7,172 bases of DNA, taken from the NCBI GenBank assembly GCA_947456995.1, contig CANGVB010000181.1, positions 1-7,172 of the forward strand. Reading direction: 5' to 3'. The DNA comes from Bryobacteraceae bacterium (GTDB taxonomy: Bacteria; Acidobacteriota; Terriglobia; Bryobacterales; Bryobacteraceae). The notes beneath the pieces are model-generated. The model ran no database searches and was not told where the DNA came from. It worked only from the letters and a program-made list of their open reading frames with translations. This document shows, piece by piece, positions 1-6,356 of the stretch (positions are counted from its first letter, which is position 1; the number at the start of each line of letters is the position of its first letter). Made by a program: the position numbers and the translations under genes.

Positions 1-436
1 ACCAGAGATGGAGCAGGTTGAGCTTTTGCACTTTGCGCTCCGGATAGAGGGTTGCGGCCAGTGGGTTGATGGCTGCTTCGACCAGGCCGTTGGCGATTCC
101 GATCGCGAGGGTAGCTGCGTAGAGGCTCCAGAACCCTTGTGCTACTACTGTGACAATCACGCCTGTCACGTGCATTACGAAGGCTGCACCCAAGAGCGGC
201 TTCATGCCGATGCGGTCGCAGAGTGGGCCTCCGAATAGCATGGCAACAGTGAAGCCCCAGAAGGCGGTAGATGCCGTCCATCCAATCTGTTCTTTGGAGA
301 GGGCGAATTCTGCCGCCTGTGCGTCAAAGACGTCGCTTCTGATGGCAAAACAGAGTGCTGTGGCGATGAGCGCCATGCAACTTCCGTTGAAGAGCAGGCT
401 TCGCTGGGAAGGGGTGAGCGTGTTGTTGGTAATCAT
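1..436 (-). CDS. MFS transporter, N-terminal part (gene runs off the left edge)
   Basis: Inner-membrane permease of the major facilitator superfamily; 145 N-terminal residues are present and the rest lies beyond position 1. The translation shows four hydrophobic segments at about residues 14-33, 51-72, 80-100 and 102-131. Between segments two and three is a motif A-type loop, GGPLCDRIGMKPL (residues 69-81), the classic MFS signature. The stretch GLVEAAINPLAATLYPE (117-133) resembles helix 4 of sugar-type MFS carriers of the FucP-like kind; this subfamily assignment is from memory of the family. The ATG at 434-436 starts only 4 nt after the TGA stop of the DUF1501 gene, so the two are almost certainly co-transcribed and probably translationally coupled. 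Only a weak purine-rich Shine-Dalgarno is visible. The substrate is unknown; a sugar or sugar derivative is an inference. Confidence 0.88.
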   Translation of the reverse strand, partial: MITNNTLTPSQRSLLFNGSCMALIATALCFAIRSDVFDAQAAEFALSKEQIGWTASTAFWGFTVAMLFGGPLCDRIGMKPLLGAAFVMHVTGVIVTVVAQGFWSLYAATLAIGIANGLVEAAINPLAATLYPERKVQKLNLLHLW

Positions 437-440
437 GAGA

Positions 441-1847
441 TCAAACGATCTCTTTTATCACCATTCCTTCAATTTCGGTGAGTCTTTCTTTTCGGCCCAG
501 GTGCATGTAGCTTAACGCGTGCTGATTGAGGCCCATCTGGTTGAGCACGGTGGTGTGAATGTCGCGGAAGTGATAGGGCTTTTCAATGGCCTTGAGACCG
601 ATGGCATCGGTGGCTCCAACTACGGTTCCACCCTTGACGCCGCCCCCAGCCATCCACATGCTGAAGCCGAGGTTGTGATGGTCTCGGCCCTTGTTGCCTT
701 GCGATTCCGGGCTGCGGCCGAATTCGCCGCCCCAGAGCACGAGGGTCTGATCGAGCAGTCCTCGGCGCTTGAGGTCTTTGAGCAGTGCGGCCACGGGCTG
801 ATCGGTTTGTTTGGCCATGCGCAGATGGTTTTCTTCGATGTCGTCGTGGGCATCCCACTGCAGGTTGCCGGGGCCACCGCCTGAGGTTACGCAAACGAAG
901 CGCACGCCTTTTTCTACGAGGCGGCGGGCGAGCAGGCAGCGACGGCCGTAGTCGTCAGTGGGTTGTTTACCGACGCCGTACATCTCCTTGGTGGCTTCGT
1001 CTTCTTTGGAGATATCGAAGACTTCAGGGGCTTCCATCTGCATTTTGAAGGCGAGGTCGTAGGCTGCGATGCGGGCTTCGAGTTCGTTGTCTTCGCCTGC
1101 GAAGGCTGCTTGATTCATGGCCTTGAGGTACTTGATGGTCTTGGTGCGTTCTTCAATTTGCACCCCTTGCGGCAAGCCCAGATTGAGCACCGGCTTATTG
1201 CCGGGACGCATCATCGTGGGTTGATAGACGGCAGGGAGAAAGCCGTTCAGGTACATCGGCTGGCCGGCTTCGAGTGCGCCGTGCGGATCGGGTAAGACGC
1301 AATAGGCGGGCAGGCTGTTGCTCTCGCTTCCGAGCCCATAAACAGTCCAGGCGCCCATAGAGGGGAAGCCGGGAATGATGCGGCCAGTCATCATCTGATA
1401 CTGGGCGGCTGAGTGGACCACCATGTCGCCATGGCAGGAGCGGACGATAGCGAGATCGTCAACACATTCGGCGGTATAGGGCAGCAGATCGGAGACTTCG
1501 ATGCCGCTCTTGCCGTACTTCTTGAAGGTGCGTTTGGTGCCGAGCAGCTTTGCTTCGGCCGTGACAAATTGATACTTGGCTTCACCGAATTCGGCTGGTC
1601 GCTTCTGGCCGTGCAACTGGTTGAGCAGTGGCTTGGGGTCGAAGGTTTCCATGTGGCTGGGGCCGCCGGCCATGAAGAGAAAGATCACGCTCTTGGCCTT
1701 GGCTGCGTGATGAGGCAGCTTCGGCGCAAGCGGGTTTTTGGTTGCAGCCTGAGCTTCAAGCGCACCATAGGCGAGGGCACCAAAGCCGCAGAAGGCATCG
1801 CCTAAAAATTCGCGGCGATTGCGTGTGTAACGGACATGTTCGCTCAT
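441..1847 (-). CDS. DUF1501 family protein, Tat-exported, alkaline-phosphatase-like fold
   Basis: Complete 468-residue protein of the DUF1501 family (alkaline phosphatase/sulfatase-like superfamily, biochemical role not established). The N-terminus has a twin-arginine signal, RREFLGDAFCGFGALAYGAL (residues 11-30), followed by a plausible cleavage site after AQA (32-34), so the folded protein is probably exported to the periplasm. Family hallmarks in order are FLFMAGGPSHMETFDPKP (56-73), the WDAHDDI block (331-337), GEFGRSP (374-380) and GRDHHN (387-392). By analogy with the superfamily, the Asp and His residues in these blocks are candidate metal ligands. Length is normal for the family. It follows the DUF1549/DUF1553 gene by 8 nt, which is the usual partnership, and is followed after 4 nt by the MFS gene. 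The start is supported by an AGGAG at 5-nt spacing. Confidence 0.93.
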   Translation of the reverse strand: MSEHVRYTRNRREFLGDAFCGFGALAYGALEAQAATKNPLAPKLPHHAAKAKSVIFLFMAGGPSHMETFDPKPLLNQLHGQKRPAEFGEAKYQFVTAEAKLLGTKRTFKKYGKSGIEVSDLLPYTAECVDDLAIVRSCHGDMVVHSAAQYQMMTGRIIPGFPSMGAWTVYGLGSESNSLPAYCVLPDPHGALEAGQPMYLNGFLPAVYQPTMMRPGNKPVLNLGLPQGVQIEERTKTIKYLKAMNQAAFAGEDNELEARIAAYDLAFKMQMEAPEVFDISKEDEATKEMYGVGKQPTDDYGRRCLLARRLVEKGVRFVCVTSGGGPGNLQWDAHDDIEENHLRMAKQTDQPVAALLKDLKRRGLLDQTLVLWGGEFGRSPESQGNKGRDHHNLGFSMWMAGGGVKGGTVVGATDAIGLKAIEKPYHFRDIHTTVLNQMGLNQHALSYMHLGRKERLTEIEGMVIKEIV

Positions 1848-1852
1848 GGTTG

Positions 1853-1857
1853 CTCCT
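1853..1857 (-). promoter_or_regulatory. Shine-Dalgarno of the DUF1501 gene, overlapping the upstream stop
   Basis: On the minus strand AGGAG lies 5 nt before the ATG at 1847. Its first two bases are also the last two bases of the TAG stop (1856-1858) of the DUF1549/DUF1553 gene. This fixes the start of the DUF1501 gene and suggests that ribosomes finishing the first gene re-initiate on the second, which would keep the two products in balance. Confidence 0.8.
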
Positions 1858-3832
1858 AGTTAACGTAGATGAAAGCGCTCAGATTCAGCATGGCCAGTGC
1901 GAATTCGTGTGGGGTGGCAGTGCGGGCAAATTCGAGGGCCACCTGACGTTCTTTGATGCTGGGCAGCCGGCCGGCAACCAGTTGATAGGCCTGATCCACC
2001 ATCTTCTCCGGCTTGCCTCCAGAGCTCTTGGCTAGCTTCGCAGCAAAGGCATCGGCTTGTTCATTGCTGAAGGTGCCGTTCAAAAGTTCGAGTGCCTGGG
2101 GGGCATGAGTGGATGACTCGCGCCGCGCACAACTTACCAGCGCGTCTGGGGCGTCAAAGACTTCCATCATCGGCAGGTGCAGATTGCGCTTAACCAGCAG
2201 ATAGATGCTGCGGCGTTTGTGCTCGGATGTGTCGGCCGTTACCTTCCACTGCGTTGGATTGTAGAGGGCTGCCACCAGTTCTTTTTCGATCGGCACGATC
2301 ACCGAGGGGCCACCTTGTTTGGTGTTCAGGTTGCCGGAGACCATCAGCATCGAGTCACGCAGTTCTTCTGCTGTAAGCCGACGACGGCTGAACTTCCAGA
2401 GCAGCTTGTTTTCGGGGTCGTCGGTGGACGCCTTCAAGTTCTTTGTGTCGCTAGCCTGCATCCAGGTGCTCGAGCTTAGGATCAGCTTGTGGATGTGCTT
2501 AACGCTGTAGCCGCTCTGTACAAATTCGTTTGCCAGGAAGTCGAGCAGTTCCGGATGGGATGGGCGGCCACCCATGCGGCCGAAGTCATTGGGAGTGACA
2601 ACGATGCCCTGGCCAAAGTGATATTGCCAGATGCGATTCACCATCACGCGAGCGGTGAGTGGGTTTTCTTTGGAGGTGACCCAGCCAGCCAGGCGGGCGC
2701 GCGGTTGCTGGATGTCTTTGTCTTCCGGTGTTCCTTCAGGCAGCATGATACCCATTGGGCGCATGCCAACGCTGTCACCCTTGGCTGTGTACTCGCCACG
2801 CGCCAGCAGATGGATCGGTGAGGGCTTGGCGAGGTCCGTCTTGACACTGTAGAGCGTGGGCGGTGGAGGCGGCTTGGTGCTTTCGAGTTCAGCAATCTGC
2901 TTCCCAATTGCCTCTTGCGTCACCGGGTCGGCTTTGGCCATCTCGCTCTGCATCTTTTTGATCTTGGCGTCGATCGGCTTGACAGTTGCTTCCCACGTGG
3001 TGCGCGCTTCGCGATCGGTGAGGGGGAAGTCGTTCTCGAGTGTCGATGCAAAGTAGGCTTGCATCCGGTAATAATCACTCTGCCGGATCGGATCAAATTT
3101 GTGATCGTGGCAGCGGGCGCAACCGAGGGTGACCCCAAGCAGTGCGGCACCAACAGCGTTGGTCATCTCGGTCAAGACTTCATTGCGTGAGGAAGCTACT
3201 TCCTGATTGCCAGCATTCTTGCGGAGCGGGCCGAGACGATTGAAGCCTGCTGCGATTACGGATTCCTGCTCCTGCGGTGCAATCTCGTCTCCAGCTAATT
3301 GTTCGGTGATGAAGCGGTCATAAGGCTTGTCGTTTTGAAAGGCACGAATGACGTAGTCGCGATAGCGGTAGGCTTCTGTGCGGTGTGTGTCGTATTCAAA
3401 GCCATCGGTCTCGGCAAAACGAACGACGTCGAGCCAGTGCTGGCCCCAGCGTTCGCCATAGTGCGGACTCTCGAGCAACTGCTGAATCAACCGAGGCCAG
3501 GCGTCAGCTCTTTTGTCGTTTACGAAAGCTTGTACTTGCTGAGGTGTTGGCGGCAAGCCGGTGAGATCGAAATAGACACGGCGGACGAGCACCTCTTTGG
3601 ATGCTTGTGGGGAAGGCGAGAGTTCTGCCTTGTGCAGGCGGGCGAGGATAAAGGCATCAATCGGATTGCGGACGAAGTTCTTGTCGGCTGGCAATTCAAA
3701 TTTGGGAAGTACAGGATTCGATCGTGGCTGAAACGCCCAATGGCGGCGTTCGACTGCTGTATATTTGCCAAGAGGGGCTACCGTTGCGGCAACCAGTTCC
3801 AGGCAAATCGTCAAGGCTAAGAGTGTTCGCAT
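1856..3832 (-). CDS. DUF1549 and DUF1553 domain protein, secreted, without cytochrome c domain
   Basis: Protein of 658 residues with an N-terminal hydrophobic signal (MRTLLALTICLELVAATVA), predicted to be exported. DUF1549 covers about residues 55-262: FVRNPIDAFILARL near the start, the FDLTGLPPTP block, SPHYGERWGQHWLDVVRFAE, and the conserved GCARCHDHKFDPI (237-249) with a CxxCH heme-like motif at C238, C241 and H242. A charged, helix-prone linker and a five-proline run (321-325) follow. DUF1553 then covers about 378-625: RARLAGWV, NPLTARVMVNRIWQYHFGQG, NDFGRMGGRPSHPELLDFLA and the C-terminal CARRESSTHAPQALELLNG. Many relatives carry an additional N-terminal cytochrome c (PSCyt1) domain that is absent here. 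The ATG at 3830-3832 was chosen over an upstream in-frame start at 3931 because it begins exactly at the signal peptide; the extension is charged and unlike a leader. The gene leads the operon with the DUF1501 and MFS genes. Enzymatic role is unknown. Confidence 0.92.
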   Translation of the reverse strand: MRTLLALTICLELVAATVAPLGKYTAVERRHWAFQPRSNPVLPKFELPADKNFVRNPIDAFILARLHKAELSPSPQASKEVLVRRVYFDLTGLPPTPQQVQAFVNDKRADAWPRLIQQLLESPHYGERWGQHWLDVVRFAETDGFEYDTHRTEAYRYRDYVIRAFQNDKPYDRFITEQLAGDEIAPQEQESVIAAGFNRLGPLRKNAGNQEVASSRNEVLTEMTNAVGAALLGVTLGCARCHDHKFDPIRQSDYYRMQAYFASTLENDFPLTDREARTTWEATVKPIDAKIKKMQSEMAKADPVTQEAIGKQIAELESTKPPPPPTLYSVKTDLAKPSPIHLLARGEYTAKGDSVGMRPMGIMLPEGTPEDKDIQQPRARLAGWVTSKENPLTARVMVNRIWQYHFGQGIVVTPNDFGRMGGRPSHPELLDFLANEFVQSGYSVKHIHKLILSSSTWMQASDTKNLKASTDDPENKLLWKFSRRRLTAEELRDSMLMVSGNLNTKQGGPSVIVPIEKELVAALYNPTQWKVTADTSEHKRRSIYLLVKRNLHLPMMEVFDAPDALVSCARRESSTHAPQALELLNGTFSNEQADAFAAKLAKSSGGKPEKMVDQAYQLVAGRLPSIKERQVALEFARTATPHEFALAMLNLSAFIYVN

Positions 3833-3833
3833 G

Positions 3834-3853
3834 AGAATCCGTGTATAGATTCT
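3834..3853. repeat. Inverted repeat in the leader of the DUF1549 operon
   Basis: AGAATC at 3834-3839 and its exact reverse complement GATTCT at 3848-3853 flank an 8-nt loop. A related GATTCC lies at 3865-3870. The repeat sits between the proposed -10 box and the start codon and covers the only Shine-Dalgarno-like bases (GGA), so it could be an operator or a small RNA hairpin. A 6-bp repeat can also arise by chance. Confidence 0.35.
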
Positions 3854-3877
3854 ATGAAAATTAAGATTCCGAAACAA
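3849..3877 (-). promoter_or_regulatory. Possible sigma70-type promoter of the DUF1549-DUF1501-MFS operon
   Basis: Read on the minus strand, TTGTTT (3872-3877) and TAGAAT (3849-3854) are separated by exactly 17 nt. The -10 box matches TATAAT at five of six positions; the -35 keeps only TTG. Transcription would begin near 3842, leaving a leader of only about 10 nt before the ATG at 3832, which is short and lowers confidence. The region is the only non-coding gap upstream of the operon. Confidence 0.4.
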
Positions 3878-3894
3878 GGGGGCATCTGGTTTAA

Positions 3895-4374
3895 GTGACT
3901 GATTTCGCAGAGATTTGGATCGTATTGACACTGCTCAATCCTGGGGAAGGCCCTCGTGTACTCGAGCCTGAGACGGAGACTAGCCTGCGGTCTAGAGTGG
4001 GCCATGCCTGCGAGAAGGTCAAAGCCGAAGGAGCAGTTGGTGCTGAACTCGAGATGGGCCAGGAAACTGGCGCTCTCCAATTAGCCACTCTGGCCTCGGC
4101 CAGCGAGGGCAAGCAGTTCTACATTGGCTGGCTCAAGGATCGATACGGCTACAACATCGCAAAGATCAACGAAGCCTACGGGCTCGACATGACGAGCTTT
4201 AGCGATCTCTCGGAGAGCGACTTCCGGCAGGTGGACCGCAAGCGAAAGGCCGTCGTTGAAGATGACCGGCTTTTTCTTGCCGACCTCGAATCGATGCTGA
4301 AACAAAAAGTGGATGAAATGTTTCAGGCCTGTGCTGCCGGGCTCAAGACGGCGTGGAAGCGCAAACGTACGTAA
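3895..4374 (+). CDS. Uncharacterised 159-residue protein, possibly a fragment of a larger gene
   Basis: I do not recognise this family with certainty. It starts at GTG directly after an in-frame TAA; a GGGGG-rich stretch about 12 nt upstream is a poor ribosome site. Codon use through most of the ORF looks like real coding sequence for this genome. There is no signal peptide or membrane segment. Residues 70-110 contain EGKQFYIGWLKDRYGYN, then INEAYGL and SFSDLSESDF. This resembles the stretch 'F..WL..RYG.i..lN.aYG...tSf.dl' seen in TIM-barrel glycoside hydrolases of the GH42 or agarase type; this is recall, not a search. Residues 115-147 are charged and helix-prone. The final 17 codons (from 4323) run antisense through the end of the methyltransferase gene and become basic (WKRKRT), as expected if an original 3' part was lost and the frame now reads into a neighbour. 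It may be a pseudogene remnant or a small functional gene. Confidence 0.5.
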   Translation: MTDFAEIWIVLTLLNPGEGPRVLEPETETSLRSRVGHACEKVKAEGAVGAELEMGQETGALQLATLASASEGKQFYIGWLKDRYGYNIAKINEAYGLDMTSFSDLSESDFRQVDRKRKAVVEDDRLFLADLESMLKQKVDEMFQACAAGLKTAWKRKRT

Positions 4375-5084
4375 TCTGCCGTCCAGTTGCCCTTCTTATC
4401 CTTCAGAACCCCGCTCAATAGCATCAGCGCGGTATCGAGCACTGCCTGCTGCCGCGCAGGTTTAAGGTGGGCCACAAAGGGCAGCGCGAAGGTTTTGAGC
4501 CAGGCGGTCATGCCGGTGGGCAGCGGCGTGGGGCGGGGAATCAACTCGACTCTCACTGGCTCGAAACCATGGGCGCGCAGGCTCTTGCTGAATTCATCAG
4601 GAGTCGGGTAATACCAGGTGAAGCCCATATCGTCTTCTCCATGAATACCCACGGCCGCACGCATGGCGACAACAATGGCCGCCACGTTTCCGAAGCCACC
4701 GAATTCCCCTACAAAGCGTGCGCCGGGTTTGAGATGGCTTGCCACCTGGGCCAAGACTGCGTCGATGTCTTTGGTCCAGTGCAGTACGGCATTGGTGAAG
4801 ACCGCATCAAATTGGCGATCTAGCTGGAATTCATGCATGTCCGCCACAGCAACATTGAGGCCCAGCTTTTGGGCCGCTTCGATCATGGACGCAGAATTGT
4901 CAATCCCGAAGACTTCAATACCCGAAGCAGCGAGTTTGGCCGTAAGAGCTCCATCGCCACACCCCAGATCGAGAATACTCTCACCCGCCACCGGGGCCAG
5001 CCATTCCACTACGGGCATGCCAAGATCCGAGACAAACCTGGCATTCTGGGCATAGCCCTTTGCATCCCACTGATTTTCAGACAT
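4323..5084 (-). CDS. Class I SAM-dependent methyltransferase (type 11/12-like)
   Basis: A 253-residue cytoplasmic methyltransferase that would transfer a methyl group from S-adenosylmethionine to an unknown, probably small-molecule, acceptor. Motif I, LDLGCGDG (residues 38-45), is the glycine-rich SAM loop. GIDNS (60-64) gives the acidic residue expected to bind the ribose hydroxyls, and VADMHEF (80-86) and the FDAVFTNAVLHW stretch (92-103) fit motifs II and post-II of the Rossmann fold. LKPGARFVGEF (118-128) is the usual strand 5 region. Overall it resembles trans-aconitate methyltransferase-like proteins. The ATG at 5082-5084 begins MSENQWDAKGY, a usual start for the family; an upstream TTG at 5144 would abut the kinase start and is not favoured. 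No strong Shine-Dalgarno is visible. It is divergent from the kinase gene, and its 3' end overlaps the ORF from 3895 by 52 nt. Confidence 0.88.
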   Translation of the reverse strand: MSENQWDAKGYAQNARFVSDLGMPVVEWLAPVAGESILDLGCGDGALTAKLAASGIEVFGIDNSASMIEAAQKLGLNVAVADMHEFQLDRQFDAVFTNAVLHWTKDIDAVLAQVASHLKPGARFVGEFGGFGNVAAIVVAMRAAVGIHGEDDMGFTWYYPTPDEFSKSLRAHGFEPVRVELIPRPTPLPTGMTAWLKTFALPFVAHLKPARQQAVLDTALMLLSGVLKDKKGNWTADYVRLRFHAVLSPAAQA

Positions 5085-5144
5085 AGATTCAGAATAGCCG
5101 GGAGCAAAAAGAAATGTGCTGAACTGGTCGCTGGGTGTGCCCAA
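5085..5144. other. Divergent intergenic region between methyltransferase and kinase genes
   Basis: This 60-nt gap must contain, or overlap, the promoters of both the methyltransferase (leftwards) and the LytS/LytTR pair (rightwards). I see no convincing -35/-10 pair and no clear direct repeat of the kind LytTR regulators bind. On the minus strand a TATTCT could be a -10 for the methyltransferase, but no matching -35 is evident. Confidence 0.4.
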
Positions 5145-6356
5145 ATGACCAGGACAGTGCGCGAAATGGTTGTAGATTTGAAGTTGAAACTGCGGCAGAG
5201 CGGTTGGAGCATCCTTTGGCTGATTACCTTCTTCTGGGTAATGATGGCCGTGGTGTCGTCGTTTCAGACCTACTATTACTTCTCCTTGATGCCATCGGGG
5301 CCTCCTGCTTACAGAGCAGTTTATCTCGCCAGTCTCTTCAGTTTGCTTTGGGCTGTTGTTACTCCTCTGATTTTCCTGCTGGCGCGCATTTTTCCTATTG
5401 ATCGCAATACGGTCCGTTACAACCTACCCATCCACCTGCTCTTGAGCCTTCTGGTGGGCGTCAGTGTCCGGATTGTTTTCATTCTTTTCCAAATAGTGAT
5501 TCCGGATATCAGGCCGCTGAGCACGCTGACATTGGAGAAAGCGATGAGCGACATCATCACGAGCTTCGACTATCAGGCGATGGTCTATTGGGTGATTCTC
5601 GCGATTCACCATGGAGCCCTTTATTACCGGAAGTATCAGGAAGGCAAATTGATCTCAGCGCAGCTTGAGACGCAACTTCTGCAAGCCCAGTTATCGGGGC
5701 TCCGGATGCAACTGCAGCCCCACTTTCTCTTCAGTACCCTTCACACGATCAACGCCATGATGTACGAGAGCAAAGATCGGGCCAGCGAGATGATCGTGCG
5801 ACTGAGCGAGTTCTTGCGGCTGTCTCTCGAGAACACCGGAGAGCAGGAGATCCCTCTCGATCGCGAAATTGATTTCATCGAGCGGTATCTGGAGATTGAA
5901 CGTGCCCGCTTTGAAGAACGTCTAAACGTGGAGTATCATCTCGATCCAACGGCTTATAACTGCCTGGTTCCCAACCTGCTGCTACAGCCTTTGGTTGAGA
6001 ATTCGATCAAGCATGGCATAGCGAGAATTTCCGGGGGAGGGAAGTTGCGGATTTCTGCAAATGTACGGAACCAATCTTTGTTGATCTTCGTTGCTAACAG
6101 TGGGCCTTTTCTTTCGTCTGATCCGCTAAAGGCTCCTGAGGATGGTTTGCAACAACGACGAGGAATTGGCCTTGCCAATACCTCAGCGCGGTTGCGGGCT
6201 CTCTACGGCGACGGGCATAGTTTTGAATTGCGCAACTGGCATGAAGGCGGGGTTGAAGCCTGCATCTCGATACCAGTTCGATTTGCGCCATCAGATCAGC
6301 CCGGAAAGCCCTTAGATCTGGAAGAGAGGTTCACTCATGAGGGTACTTATCGCTGA
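5145..6356 (+). CDS. LytS-family sensor histidine kinase (His_kinase plus HATPase)
   Basis: Membrane sensor kinase of 403 residues that should phosphorylate the LytTR regulator encoded next. Four hydrophobic segments lie at about residues 21-46, 57-84, 94-121 and 142-160 with very short loops, so there is no sizeable extracytoplasmic sensor domain. A coiled-coil stretch (167-190) leads to the phosphoacceptor block LQPHFLFSTLHTI (190-202) with H193; the usual Asn of HFLFN is Ser here (S197). The ATPase domain has the N box LLLQPLVENSIKHGI (278-292, N286), an ANSG variant of the G1 box (317-320) and the G2 box GIGLANTSARLRALYG (340-355). The frame is open from 4833, but the kinase homology and first membrane segment fit a start at ATG 5145; ATG 5166 is an alternative with an AGGA upstream. 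The 3' end overlaps the regulator start by 20 nt. Confidence 0.9.
   Translation: MTRTVREMVVDLKLKLRQSGWSILWLITFFWVMMAVVSSFQTYYYFSLMPSGPPAYRAVYLASLFSLLWAVVTPLIFLLARIFPIDRNTVRYNLPIHLLLSLLVGVSVRIVFILFQIVIPDIRPLSTLTLEKAMSDIITSFDYQAMVYWVILAIHHGALYYRKYQEGKLISAQLETQLLQAQLSGLRMQLQPHFLFSTLHTINAMMYESKDRASEMIVRLSEFLRLSLENTGEQEIPLDREIDFIERYLEIERARFEERLNVEYHLDPTAYNCLVPNLLLQPLVENSIKHGIARISGGGKLRISANVRNQSLLIFVANSGPFLSSDPLKAPEDGLQQRRGIGLANTSARLRALYGDGHSFELRNWHEGGVEACISIPVRFAPSDQPGKPLDLEERFTHEGTYR
6324..6329 (+). promoter_or_regulatory. Shine-Dalgarno of the LytTR regulator inside the kinase gene
   Basis: GAGAGG ends 7 nt before the ATG at 6337 and lies within the last codons of the kinase gene. It decides the regulator start and implies translation coupled to that of the kinase. 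Confidence 0.7.

Noticed and set aside
519..884. Plus-strand open frame of 121 codons opposite the DUF1501 C-terminus
   Set aside because: Shadow of the GEFGRSP and GRDHHN region of DUF1501.
1413..1805. Plus-strand open frame of 130 codons opposite the DUF1501 N-terminus
   Set aside because: Complementary to the conserved DUF1501 N-terminal region, including the FLFMAGGPSH block; no own ribosome site or family signature.
3299..3820. Plus-strand open frame of 173 codons opposite the DUF1549 domain
   Set aside because: It lies wholly antisense to strongly conserved DUF1549 coding sequence and shows no recognisable motif; a shadow frame in GC-rich DNA.
3833..3931. 33-residue N-terminal extension of the DUF1549 protein
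   Set aside because: The extension is basic and polar and precedes a perfectly placed signal peptide at ATG 3832; it also overlaps the putative promoter.
4833..5144. Long N-terminal extension of the kinase frame
   Set aside because: It runs antisense through the methyltransferase SAM-binding region, and kinase features begin only after ATG 5145.
5085..5144. Upstream TTG start for the methyltransferase
   Set aside because: The extra 20 residues have no family resemblance and would abut the kinase start codon; ATG 5084 fits the usual N-terminus.
6093..6104. ANSG in place of a D-x-G ATPase box in the kinase, considered as a sign of inactivity
   Set aside because: As I recall, many LytS-type kinases have Asn in this region and remain intact elsewhere; N286 and the G2 box are present, so inactivity is not supported.
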